This document shows, piece after piece, positions 52,679 through 61,511 of a DNA stretch of 64,000 bases. Origin of the DNA: an uncultured Ruminococcus sp. (GTDB lineage Bacteria; Bacillota; Clostridia; Lachnospirales; Lachnospiraceae); the NCBI GenBank assembly GCA_900066355.1, contig FMEL01000019.1:1-64000 (forward strand), given 5' to 3'. The translations under genes were made by a program, and so were the position numbers. The notes beneath the pieces are model-generated. The model searched no databases. It saw nothing but the letters and a program-made list of their open reading frames with translations, and was not told where the DNA came from. Every line of letters begins with the position of its first letter. The first letter of the stretch is position 1.

Positions 52679-53907
52679 AAAATAGAATGCAGGATCTTGA
52701 CTTTGAGCAGACCGTTGCTTTTGATTCCGTAAAAGATTTTGAATTTACAAGGAAAGCTGCGCAGAAATTCAGACAGGTAGTCAGCCTTGATGAATTTGAA
52801 GATGAAGATGCGGATGTAATTTTTCATTATTTATATAAAGAAATGGAACTTGTTTCTTTCGGAGATCATCTGAAACGCTATATTTATGAACGTGCAGGCC
52901 TGGAAGAACCATATAATGAAGTAACACAGGATATCTACAGAGATATAGTGATAGAATCCTTCCATGAAACCTGCACCCCAAAATCCATGAACCCGACATC
53001 GACGAAGCTTACGTCACTTGCAAATAACTGGCTGACGCAGGCTTCTGTTAAAAGAGAGACCGTTTTTCTGTTGGGATTCGGACTGCGTATGAGCGTGGAA
53101 GATGTGTCAGATTTTCTGACTCGTGTACTGAGAGAACAGGATTTTGATTTTCATAATCCGGATGAAGTGATTTACTGGTTCTGCTATTACAGGCAGCTTG
53201 GCTATCACAAGGCAGAAGAACTGAAGAAAAAATATGAAAATTTACAGCCGGATGCAAACTATACAGATGCGCCACAAGTGTATTCCGGGAAAATCTGTCT
53301 GGATACAGAAGAAAAACTCCTGGCATACCTTGCATATGTGAAGGCAGGGACAGATGATCCGATGTCCGAAAAGAGTCAGGCATTTCAGGAGTTTGTACGT
53401 CTGCTCACAAAGGCAAAGGAAATTATCGCCAAAATGTATCAGAGAGACGAGGAAGAGAAATCCAGAAATAAGGTGTGGAATATTTCAGATATTACAGATT
53501 CCGATGTGGAAAAAGTTATCTGCAGCGGAATTCCTGTAAATAAGATGGGAAATTTAAAGAAAATGTCGGCTTCAATCCTGGCGAAGCACTTCAGCCAGAA
53601 ACGTTTCAGCCGACAGAGAATCAACAGTATTCTGAATCATAAATTTCCTGTAGAGAGATTTGATCTGATTACGCTCGAATTTTTTATTGTATCGCAGGAA
53701 ATGCAGGATGACGACCCGTATAACCGATACCATCATTTCCTGGAAGAGATTCAGGAAATCCTGCATAAATGCGGTATGAGTGAGATTTACATTGTAAATC
53801 CATATGAATGTTTCCTTCTGATGTGCCTCCTTACGGACTGCCCGCTGGCAGTATTTGCAGATATCTGGGAGATGTCCTATGAAGAAGACAAGAAGGATAT
53901 TTCATAA
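52675..53907 (+). CDS. Unknown protein coupled to the kinase/phosphatase pair
   Basis: A 410-residue, mostly helical, soluble protein with no recognised domain. Landmarks are an N-terminal acidic segment (DEFEDEDADVIFHYLYKEME), a central LLGFGLRMSVEDVSDFL that looks like a winged or HTH-type helix pair, and a C-terminal PYECFLLMCLLTDCPLAVFADI. It starts in the stop codon of the PP2C gene. The Ser/Thr-rich MNPTSTKLTSLANNW near residue 105 and the coupling to a kinase make it a candidate phosphorylation target or effector, which is inference. A MITE lies directly at its stop codon. Confidence 0.85.
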   Translation: MKNRMQDLDFEQTVAFDSVKDFEFTRKAAQKFRQVVSLDEFEDEDADVIFHYLYKEMELVSFGDHLKRYIYERAGLEEPYNEVTQDIYRDIVIESFHETCTPKSMNPTSTKLTSLANNWLTQASVKRETVFLLGFGLRMSVEDVSDFLTRVLREQDFDFHNPDEVIYWFCYYRQLGYHKAEELKKKYENLQPDANYTDAPQVYSGKICLDTEEKLLAYLAYVKAGTDDPMSEKSQAFQEFVRLLTKAKEIIAKMYQRDEEEKSRNKVWNISDITDSDVEKVICSGIPVNKMGNLKKMSASILAKHFSQKRFSRQRINSILNHKFPVERFDLITLEFFIVSQEMQDDDPYNRYHHFLEEIQEILHKCGMSEIYIVNPYECFLLMCLLTDCPLAVFADIWEMSYEEDKKDIS

Positions 53908-53914
53908 TTTATTC

Positions 53915-54057
53915 GTAACTGTTCAGTACCCTCACAGTTACGAGTCAAAATGCATTCCAAATCACCTTCGGTGATGGCATTTTGCCTTGTATGTCTCGGG
54001 ATTTTGGCAGAAAACATGCCAAAACGCCTCGCGGGATACTACCTTCTGAATAGTTAC
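53915..54057. mobile_element. 143-bp MITE with IS66-like ends
   Basis: The ends are GTAACTGTTCAG (53915-53926) and CTGAATAGTTAC (54046-54057), inverted repeats matching at 11 of 12 positions. An 8-bp direct repeat ATTTATTC flanks both sides (53907-53914 and 54058-54065). IS66-family elements have GTAA ends and make 8-bp target duplications. Inside are two hairpins (CGTAACTG/CAGTTACG and CAAAATGC..ATCACC / GGTGAT..GCATTTTG) and no coding frame. The insertion sits exactly between two convergent stop codons. Confidence 0.75.
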
Positions 54058-54059
54058 AT

Positions 54060-55133
54060 TTATTCGTTATAATAACCATAAATAAGTCGGGCATCCTGTG
54101 CGATAGATGCCTGTGCAGCACCGGAATCAGTGAGATTCTGTGACATGAAGCAAACGACCAGATCAATACCTTTTGCGGTGCTGTATATGATTCCGGCATC
54201 GTTTTCAACGTCATCGAGTTCGCCGGTTTTGTTGGCAACTTTTACACCTTCCGGGAGATTTGCCGGGATTTTATTTCGTCTCTCCTGCATTTTGAGAAGA
54301 GAGTACATTGCATCGGTATGAGAAAGTGTGGTATCTGCGGTACCTGCATTACCCTGATAGATTTCTTTCAGAAAATGACCGCAATCGCTGACGGAAGTAT
54401 AATTATCACCGTAGGTATTATCCTGAAGGAGAAGTCTACCCATAGAAGTGCTGGTATATCCGTGCGCCTGACAGAAACTGTTTACAACATCCATACCTGT
54501 AGCATCATCACCGTATCCGAGCATGTTGACAAGTGCGTTTGCTGCGTCATTGTCACTTGCGGTAATCATTGGATTCAGATAATTGTTTACGGAATCAGCT
54601 CCGTATGCGTCACAAAGTGAATCGAAATTTTCATAGACGGCACCCATGATGAAAAGTTTGATCAGGCTTGCGGCCTGCATCTGCTGATCGTCAATGGTGC
54701 CTTCTGTATTTTTCATAAGATTACATACATATACAGACCATGTGCCGTTATTCTGTGGAAGCAGTGGTTCAAGCTGAGAAAGCAGGTTATCCAGACTTCC
54801 ATCCGCAGAATCAGTGAAAGAAGATGCATCATGTGATGGTGAAAGTGTGCCTTCCTTCTGTGTGTCACCAGAGGCATCGGCAGTATCAGTGTCGGAAGTT
54901 GCATTACTGAGCTGATCATTCAGGCCTGCGAGCTCCTGTGCCTGCTTTACAAGGTCAGCAGAGGCATCAGAAAGTTCCTGTACGGTGGTTTGGAGCCCGG
55001 AAACTTTTGAACGCAGATCAATCAGATCCTGCAGGGAATAAAGAGTCAGTGCACCGAGTGCGAGAATGACAAGTGCAAGAAAAATAATGACTGCATAAAG
55101 AAATGACGGGCGTTTTTGGCTGTTCTTTTTCAT
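54060..55133 (-). CDS. Membrane-anchored serine hydrolase of the beta-lactamase/PBP fold
   Basis: A 357-residue protein with one N-terminal membrane helix (residues about 11-33), a coiled coil (about 35-75), a Ser/Thr/Asp-rich linker, and an extracellular class A beta-lactamase-like domain. The active-site triad is SLIK (SxxK), SDN and KTG. The general-base ExxLN motif of true class A beta-lactamases was not found between SDN and KTG, so a role in cell-wall or peptide hydrolysis is more likely than antibiotic resistance. AAGGATT precedes the ATG at 55133. It is the second gene of a two-gene minus-strand unit. Confidence 0.8.
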   Translation of the reverse strand: MKKNSQKRPSFLYAVIIFLALVILALGALTLYSLQDLIDLRSKVSGLQTTVQELSDASADLVKQAQELAGLNDQLSNATSDTDTADASGDTQKEGTLSPSHDASSFTDSADGSLDNLLSQLEPLLPQNNGTWSVYVCNLMKNTEGTIDDQQMQAASLIKLFIMGAVYENFDSLCDAYGADSVNNYLNPMITASDNDAANALVNMLGYGDDATGMDVVNSFCQAHGYTSTSMGRLLLQDNTYGDNYTSVSDCGHFLKEIYQGNAGTADTTLSHTDAMYSLLKMQERRNKIPANLPEGVKVANKTGELDDVENDAGIIYSTAKGIDLVVCFMSQNLTDSGAAQASIAQDARLIYGYYNE

Positions 55134-55149
55134 GGGAATAATCCTTTCT

Positions 55150-55479
55150 TTAATTTACCTGACTGAATACAGAAGCCGGGGCATCTGCAGAAGATTCGTC
55201 GGAATCTATGTGTTCCTGAACGATGGTCTGTTTGGCTGAAGCTTTCTTTTCATAATAGTTGAAGAGATCTTTTTTACTCTGAATGGCAGCGGCGAAAGAA
55301 GACTGTGCTTCACTCAGAGTTTTTTGTTCTCCATCGACCTGAGAGCTGAAAGTTTCAAGCTGTTCTTTCGTATCCTGAATTTGCTGTACGGTCTGGATGC
55401 CGATGAAAAATATACCGGCTATAAGCAGGATTCCGGTAATAAGAAGCAGGATCGTCGGCAGGATGAATTTACTTTTCAT
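55150..55479 (-). CDS. Small membrane-anchored coiled-coil protein
   Basis: A 109-residue protein with one N-terminal membrane helix (FILPTILLLITGILLIAGIF, residues about 5-24) and an extracellular coiled coil (QIQDTKEQLETFSSQVDGEQ, about 33-52). I do not recognise a family. It begins at 55479 after GGAAAGGATT and lies 16 nt upstream of the serine hydrolase, which has the same anchor-plus-coiled-coil layout. The two probably form an envelope complex. Confidence 0.75.
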   Translation of the reverse strand: MKSKFILPTILLLITGILLIAGIFFIGIQTVQQIQDTKEQLETFSSQVDGEQKTLSEAQSSFAAAIQSKKDLFNYYEKKASAKQTIVQEHIDSDESSADAPASVFSQVN

Positions 55480-55610
55480 AAAAAATCCTTTCCTATAATA
55501 TAGAAGTAAAATGATAAAGTGAAAATTTGTTTTTTTTATTATAATAAGAGTAGTCACAAAAAGCAATAATCATAAAATCGTAAAATATAGAAAAAATCCT
55601 GTAAAATGGC

Positions 55611-55639
55611 TTGACAGTCGTATTTTTACGGGATATAAT
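55611..55639 (+). promoter_or_regulatory. str operon promoter
   Basis: TTGACA (55611-55616), 17-nt spacer, TATAAT (55634-55639): a full consensus sigma-A promoter for rpsL-rpsG-fusA. Confidence 0.95.
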
Positions 55640-55690
55640 GAGCAAGCGTGCAATAAGAACGCTGTTTTTTTGTTGCCCGTGCATCCGGAG

Positions 55691-55712
55691 GAAGTTGCCA
55701 GTGGCAGGTTCT
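55691..55712 (+). repeat. Second copy of a 22-nt hairpin motif, in the rpsL leader
   Basis: Matches 5651-5672 at 21 of 22 positions; the core GCCAGTGGC is a small dyad. It lies in the 160-nt rpsL leader, just after a GGAGG-like sequence not followed by a gene. Confidence 0.6.
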
Positions 55713-55799
55713 GACGGTCGCATTATTTATTCATTTGACAATAGCAACCGCGCAACCCCATGGTAAACCATGGAGAAATCTATCGGGAGGTGAAATGGA

Positions 55800-56216
55800 A
55801 TGCCAACATTCAACCAGTTAGTAAGAAAAGGACGTCAGACAGCTGTAAAGAAATCTACAGCACCGGCTCTGCAGAGAACATTCAACTCTTTAAGAAAGAA
55901 AGCTGTTGAACAGTCTGCACCACAGAAACGTGGAGTTTGTACAGCAGTTAAAACTGCAACACCTAAGAAACCTAACTCAGCTCTTAGAAAGATCGCCAGA
56001 GTTCGTCTTTCCAACGGAATCGAAGTAACAAGCTATATCCCAGGAGAAGGTCACAACCTTCAGGAGCATAGCGTTGTTCTTATCCGTGGTGGTCGTGTTA
56101 AGGACTTACCTGGTACCAGATACCACATCATCAGAGGTACACTGGATACTGCAGGTGTAGCAAACAGAAAACAGGCCCGCTCCAAATATGGTGCTAAGAG
56201 ACCTAAAAAGAAATAA
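55800..56216 (+). CDS. rpsL: 30S ribosomal protein S12
   Basis: Decoding-centre protein of 138 residues. [20 protein letters not shown] holds the Lys of the streptomycin site in its sensitive form, and [16 protein letters not shown] is the second conserved loop, also wild-type. GGGAGGTGAAATGGA lies before the ATG at 55800. It is the first gene of the str operon, and rpsG follows after a 175-nt leader-like spacer. Confidence 0.98.
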   Translation: MPTFNQLVRKGRQTAVKKSTAPALQRTFNSLRKKAVEQSAPQKRGVCTAVKTATPKKPNSALRKIARVRLSNGIEVTSYIPGEGHNLQEHSVVLIRGGRVKDLPGTRYHIIRGTLDTAGVANRKQARSKYGAKRPKKK

Positions 56217-56313
56217 GTAAATTTTAAGAAAAAGTAATCATTCGAAGATTCACTTATAGCTATAAATATTGTACGGTATTCCATATACCCTGTCGGTTGC
56301 GGGTTAAATATAG

Positions 56314-56862
<549 letters not shown>

Positions 56863-56880
56863 TCAAGGAGGAAAATCCAA

Positions 56881-59004
56881 TTGGCTGGAAAAGAAGGTAG
56901 AGAATACCCGCTTGAGCGTACCAGAAATATTGGTATCATGGCTCATATCGATGCAGGTAAGACAACTCTTACAGAACGTATCCTTTATTATACAGGTGTC
57001 AACTACAAAATCGGTGATACTCATGAAGGTACCGCAACAATGGACTGGATGGAGCAGGAGCAGGAGAGAGGTATCACAATTACTTCCGCTGCTACAACAT
57101 GTCACTGGACTCTGCAGGAACACTGCAAGACAAAACCAGGTGCTCTGGAACATCGTATCAACATCATTGATACACCAGGACACGTAGACTTCACCGTAGA
57201 GGTTGAGCGTTCACTCCGTGTACTTGACGGCGCTGTCGGCGTCTTCTGTGCAAAAGGTGGTGTAGAACCTCAGTCCGAAAACGTATGGCGTCAGGCTGAC
57301 ACTTATAATGTACCGCGTATGGCATTCATCAACAAGATGGATATCCTCGGTGCAAACTTCTACAACGCTGTAGATCAGATCAAGACTCGTCTTGGTAAAA
57401 ACGCTATCTGCTTACAGCTTCCAATCGGAAAAGAAGATGAATTCAAAGGAATCATCGACCTTTTCGAAATGCAGGCTTATATCTACAATGATGAGAAAGG
57501 TGAAGACATTTCCATCACAGATATTCCGGAAGATATGCAGGAAGAAGCAGAACTTTATCATACAGAACTCGTAGAAAAGATCTGCGAACTGGATGACGAT
57601 TTAATGATGGAATATCTGGAAGGTGAAGAACCGTCTAATGATAAATTAAAAGCAGTTCTTCGTAAAGCTACTTGCGAATGTACAGCTGTACCGGTATGCT
57701 GCGGTACTGCATACAGAAACAAGGGTGTTCAGAAGCTTCTGGATGCAATCATTGAATTCATGCCTGCTCCAACAGACATTCCTCCAATCGAGGGTGTTGA
57801 CCTGGAAGGCAACCCGATCGTGAGACATTCTTCTGATGAAGAACCATTCTCCGCTCTGGCATTCAAGATTATGACAGACCCATTTGTTGGTAAACTGGCA
57901 TACTTCCGTGTATACTCCGGTACTATGAATTCTGGTTCTTACGTACTCAACGCTACTAAGGACAAGAAAGAACGTGTTGGCCGTATCCTTCAGATGCACG
58001 CTAACAAACGTATGGAACTGGATAAAGTATATTCTGGAGATATCGCTGCAGCAATCGGTTTCAAATTCACCACAACTGGTGATACAATCTGTGATGACCA
58101 GCATCCGGTAATCCTTGAGTCTATGGAATTCCCGGAACCGGTTATCGAGCTTGCAATCGAGCCTAAGACAAAAGCTGGCCAGGGTAAACTTGGTGAAGCT
58201 CTTGCAAAACTGGCAGAAGAAGACCCGACATTCCGTGCTCATACAAATCAGGAAACAGGTCAGACAATCATCGCTGGTATGGGTGAGCTGCATCTGGAAA
58301 TCATCGTTGACCGTCTGCTTCGTGAATTCAAAGTAGAGGCTAACGTAGGTGCTCCTCAGGTTGCATACAAAGAGACTATTACTAAAGCCGTAGACGTCGA
58401 CAGCAAATATGCTAAACAGTCTGGTGGTCGTGGACAGTATGGTCACTGTAAAGTTAAATTCGAGCCTATGGATGCCAACGGTGAAGAACTGTACAAGTTC
58501 GAATCCACAGTTGTTGGTGGTGCTATTCCGAAGGAATACATCCCGGCAGTCGGCGAAGGTATCGAAGAAGCTATGAAGGCTGGTATTCTGGGTGGATTCC
58601 CGGTAGTCGGCGTTCATGCAAACGTATATGACGGTTCTTATCATGAAGTCGATTCTTCTGAAATGGCATTCCATATTGCAGGTTCCCTTGCATTCAAGGA
58701 TGCTATGCAGAAAGCATCTCCGATTCTTCTTGAGCCTATCATGAGAGTCGAAGTTACTACTCCGGAAGATTACATGGGTGATGTTATCGGTGATATCAAC
58801 TCCCGTCGTGGTCGTATCGAGGGTATGGATGACATCGGCGGTGGTAAGATGATCCGTGGATTCGTTCCGCTTTCTGAAATGTTCGGATATGCAACAGACC
58901 TTCGTTCCAGAACTCAGGGACGTGGTAACTACTCCATGTTCTTTGAGAAATACGAACAGGTTCCGAAGTCCGTTCAGGAAAAGATTCTTTCTAAGAAAGA
59001 CTGA
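56881..59004 (+). CDS. fusA: Elongation factor G
   Basis: Ribosome translocase GTPase of 707 residues. G1 is AHIDAGKTT, the switch region [12 protein letters not shown]3 DTPGHVDF and G4 NKMD. Domains II to V follow with GGRGQYGH in domain IV. The start is TTG at 56881 after AAGGAGGAAAA. It is the standard third gene of the str operon. Confidence 0.97.
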   Translation: MAGKEGREYPLERTRNIGIMAHIDAGKTTLTERILYYTGVNYKIGDTHEGTATMDWMEQEQERGITITSAATTCHWTLQEHCKTKPGALEHRINIIDTPGHVDFTVEVERSLRVLDGAVGVFCAKGGVEPQSENVWRQADTYNVPRMAFINKMDILGANFYNAVDQIKTRLGKNAICLQLPIGKEDEFKGIIDLFEMQAYIYNDEKGEDISITDIPEDMQEEAELYHTELVEKICELDDDLMMEYLEGEEPSNDKLKAVLRKATCECTAVPVCCGTAYRNKGVQKLLDAIIEFMPAPTDIPPIEGVDLEGNPIVRHSSDEEPFSALAFKIMTDPFVGKLAYFRVYSGTMNSGSYVLNATKDKKERVGRILQMHANKRMELDKVYSGDIAAAIGFKFTTTGDTICDDQHPVILESMEFPEPVIELAIEPKTKAGQGKLGEALAKLAEEDPTFRAHTNQETGQTIIAGMGELHLEIIVDRLLREFKVEANVGAPQVAYKETITKAVDVDSKYAKQSGGRGQYGHCKVKFEPMDANGEELYKFESTVVGGAIPKEYIPAVGEGIEEAMKAGILGGFPVVGVHANVYDGSYHEVDSSEMAFHIAGSLAFKDAMQKASPILLEPIMRVEVTTPEDYMGDVIGDINSRRGRIEGMDDIGGGKMIRGFVPLSEMFGYATDLRSRTQGRGNYSMFFEKYEQVPKSVQEKILSKKD

Positions 59005-59018
59005 TGATATAAAAAAGC

Positions 59019-59047
59019 TTGCAAATATCCTTGATTTGCAATATAAT
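59019..59047 (+). promoter_or_regulatory. Additional tuf promoter
   Basis: TTGCAA (59019-59024), 17-nt spacer, TATAAT (59042-59047) in the fusA-tuf gap, 75 nt before tuf. Confidence 0.75.
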
Positions 59048-59121
59048 CAAGGATAGCAAGTCAAAAACTGATAAAAACGCTCTGAAAGAAAGAGCATAGT
59101 TTTTAAGGAGGACATTTTAAA

Positions 59122-60315
59122 ATGGCAAAGGCTAAGTTTGAGAGAACAAAACCGCATTGTAACATTGGTACCATCGGACACGTTGACCATGGTAAAACAA
59201 CTTTAACAGCAGCTATCACAAAAGTTCTGGCTGAAAGAGTTCCAGGAAACACAGTTGAAAACTTCGAAGATATCGATAAAGCTCCAGAAGAAAGAGAGCG
59301 TGGTATCACAATTTCTACAGCACATGTTGAATATCAGACAGAGCATAGACATTATGCACACGTTGACTGCCCAGGACATGCTGACTACGTTAAGAACATG
59401 ATCACAGGTGCAGCTCAGATGGATGGTGCTATCCTCGTAGTTGCTGCTACAGATGGTGTTATGGCTCAGACAAAAGAGCACGTTCTTCTTGCTCGTCAGG
59501 TTGGTGTTCCGTACATCGTTGTATTCATGAACAAATGTGATATGGTAGATGATGACGAACTTCTTGAACTGGTTGAGATGGAAATTCGTGAACTTCTTTC
59601 CGAGTATGACTTCCCAGGAGATGACATTCCGGTTATCCAGGGATCTGCTCTTAAAGCTCTTGAAGATCCGGCTGGCCCATGGGGAGACAAGATCATGGAA
59701 CTCATGAACGCAGTTGATGAGTACATTCCGGACCCACAGCGTGACACAGACAAACCGTTCGTTATGCCTGTAGAGGACGTATTCTCCATCACAGGACGTG
59801 GAACAGTTGCTACTGGTAGAGTAGAAGCTGGTGTTCTTCATGTATCTGAAGAAGTTGAAATCGTTGGTATCAAAGAAGAAACACGTAAAGTTGTTGTTAC
59901 AGGAATCGAAATGTTCCGTAAACTTCTTGACGAAGCTCAGGCTGGTGACAACATCGGTGCTCTTCTTCGTGGTGTTCAGAGAAACGAAATCGAGCGTGGA
60001 CAGGTTCTTGCTAAACCAGGAACACTTACATGCCATACAAAATTCACAGCTCAGGTTTACGTTCTGACAAAAGACGAAGGTGGCCGTCATACACCATTCT
60101 TCAACAACTATCGTCCACAGTTCTACTTCAGAACAACAGACGTAACAGGTGTTTGCAACCTTCCAGAAGGAACAGAAATGTGCATGCCTGGAGATAACAT
60201 CGAAATGACAATCGAACTGATCCACCCAATCGCTATGAGCCAGGGTCTTACTTTCGCTATCCGTGAAGGTGGACGTACTGTAGGATCAGGACGTGTTGCT
60301 ACAATCATCGAATAA
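59122..60315 (+). CDS. tuf: Elongation factor Tu
   Basis: GTPase of 397 residues that brings aminoacyl-tRNA to the ribosome. G1 is GHVDHGKTT, the effector region [10 protein letters not shown]3 DCPGHADY and G4 NKCD, with domains II and III following. AAGGAGG lies upstream of the ATG. It is last in the str operon but has its own promoter. A terminator closes it. Confidence 0.98.
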   Translation: MAKAKFERTKPHCNIGTIGHVDHGKTTLTAAITKVLAERVPGNTVENFEDIDKAPEERERGITISTAHVEYQTEHRHYAHVDCPGHADYVKNMITGAAQMDGAILVVAATDGVMAQTKEHVLLARQVGVPYIVVFMNKCDMVDDDELLELVEMEIRELLSEYDFPGDDIPVIQGSALKALEDPAGPWGDKIMELMNAVDEYIPDPQRDTDKPFVMPVEDVFSITGRGTVATGRVEAGVLHVSEEVEIVGIKEETRKVVVTGIEMFRKLLDEAQAGDNIGALLRGVQRNEIERGQVLAKPGTLTCHTKFTAQVYVLTKDEGGRHTPFFNNYRPQFYFRTTDVTGVCNLPEGTEMCMPGDNIEMTIELIHPIAMSQGLTFAIREGGRTVGSGRVATIIE

Positions 60316-60381
60316 TTTTAGCATAACATCTTAAATTATATATATTGAGTACCGCAAGGTACATGTGTCCAAACGTAAGAT

Positions 60382-60415
60382 ACCCCGGAACCGCAAGGTT
60401 TCCGGGGTTTTTCTG
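60382..60415 (+). terminator. Terminator after tuf
   Basis: ACCCCGGAACC, GCAA loop, GGTTTCCGGGGT, then a T run. A small GTACC-GCAA-GGTAC hairpin lies just before it. Confidence 0.93.
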
Positions 60416-60462
60416 TTGTGTAAAAAGTTTAAAATAAGGCTGTAAAGAATAGCGAATAAATT

Positions 60463-60512
60463 AAAAACAGGCAGGTATGGGAAGAAACTGAAAATCTTCG
60501 CATATCTGCCTG
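60463..60512 (-). terminator. Terminator of the XRE-type regulator gene
   Basis: CAGGCAGGTATG-G-GAAGA pairs with TCTTC-G-CATATCTGCCTG. On the minus strand the stem is followed by five T. It marks the likely left edge of coding content of the second mobile element. Confidence 0.85.
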
Positions 60513-60528
60513 TGATACTGTTATGATA

Positions 60529-61143
60529 CTATTTCTGTTCGTTATTGGAAAATTTCTGTGCTAAAAGTTCATCTCGTTTACGGATTCGTGTCTCAAAATC
60601 CAGTTCTTCAATTTCTTTATGGGTGACAGGTTTGGAAGTGTAGTATTCCAACGTCTGTTTTTTCCACATATCAAACATATCTTTACCTGTGAAATAAGAT
60701 TCCAGGCTTTCTCTGTTCTCCTGCAGATCAGCAAGAAAATTACACATATCTGCGTTTAAAGAGTGTTCCGGATCATTTCCATAAAAGCGAAGTCCGGCAT
60801 ACCATTTCTGTGTTTCTGTTTCTATATCACCGGGAAGTTTATTATTTATATCCAGTTCATACCGGAGTTCATTGGATTCATTCATCTGCAGTAAAACCCA
60901 AATAATATCGCTGAGATTAGAAATCTGTACTTTATTTTCAGATAATCCAAATAACCAGTCCAAAGAGACATGAAATTTCTGAGCAATAGTCAATAATACA
61001 TCATTGGAGGGAGTAACCACACCATTTTCATAACTGGATAAAGTTGACTGACGTATACCGATAGCTGCGGAAAAGTTTTTCTGATTCATCTTCAGATCAG
61101 TTCGCAGCTCTTTTATTTTTTCTGAAATAGATGATTCCTGCAT
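60529..61143 (-). CDS. XRE-family repressor of the second element
   Basis: A 204-residue protein with an N-terminal XRE/Cro HTH (KIKELRTDLKMNQKNFSAAI, then RQSTLSSYENGVVTPS, about 9-60) and a helical C-terminal domain of unknown role. The start at 61143 follows GGAGGTGGCT. It is divergent from the small HTH/integrase genes, and half-sites TATCA/TGATA fill the gap, the layout of a lysogeny-type repressor. Confidence 0.88.
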   Translation of the reverse strand: MQESSISEKIKELRTDLKMNQKNFSAAIGIRQSTLSSYENGVVTPSNDVLLTIAQKFHVSLDWLFGLSENKVQISNLSDIIWVLLQMNESNELRYELDINNKLPGDIETETQKWYAGLRFYGNDPEHSLNADMCNFLADLQENRESLESYFTGKDMFDMWKKQTLEYYTSKPVTHKEIEELDFETRIRKRDELLAQKFSNNEQK

Positions 61144-61175
61144 ATTAGCCACCTCCTTAAAAGCTATGATTAGTA

Positions 61176-61279
61176 TATCACAAATGATAAAAATCAACAA
61201 TATAGAAAAATATCATTCACACAGATAAAAATTATTGACAATGATTATTTAAAATGATATAGTATCAGTGAAAATGATA
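61176..61279. promoter_or_regulatory. Operator/promoter region between the XRE gene and the integrase unit
   Basis: The rightward promoter is TTGACA (61235-61240), 17-nt spacer, TATAGT (61258-61263). Half-sites TATCA/TGATA occur at 61176, 61185, 61211, 61255, 61263 and 61275. One pair forms TATCA-N4-TGATA (61176-61189) and another lies on the -10 box, consistent with repressor control of integrase expression. Confidence 0.75.
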
Positions 61280-61302
61280 ATTATAGATAAGGAGGAAATA
61301 AT

Positions 61303-61497
61303 ATGCAGAGACAGAACTATATGATTACAGCGGAAGAAGTTGCAGAGAGCATGGGGATTTCACTTGGATATGCTTACAAGTTGCTTCGCAAACTGAACAA
61401 AGAGCTTGCAGATCAGGGATATGTGACTGTTGCAGGTAAGATACCAAGGGCATTCTGGGAAAAGAAATTTTATGGATATTCTCAGATTGCAATGTAA
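61303..61497 (+). CDS. Small HTH protein, excisionase-like
   Basis: A 64-residue protein with one HTH (ITAEEVAESMGISLGYAYKL then LNKELADQGY) resembling the DNA-binding/excisionase proteins encoded before tyrosine integrases. AAGGAGG lies 8 nt upstream. The integrase begins 14 nt after its stop. Confidence 0.85.
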   Translation: MQRQNYMITAEEVAESMGISLGYAYKLLRKLNKELADQGYVTVAGKIPRAFWEKKFYGYSQIAM

Positions 61498-61511
61498 GGG
61501 GGTGAGAAAGT

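Noticed and set aside
54060..55133. Call as a class A beta-lactamase
   Set aside because: SxxK, SDN and KTG are present but no ExxLN general base was found, and it has a long coiled-coil anchor.
57646..58674. Long open frame antisense to fusA
   Set aside because: Produced by the strong codon bias of fusA; no ribosome site and no protein-like motifs. The same applies to the antisense frame over tuf at 59203-60225 and those over rpoB and rpoC.
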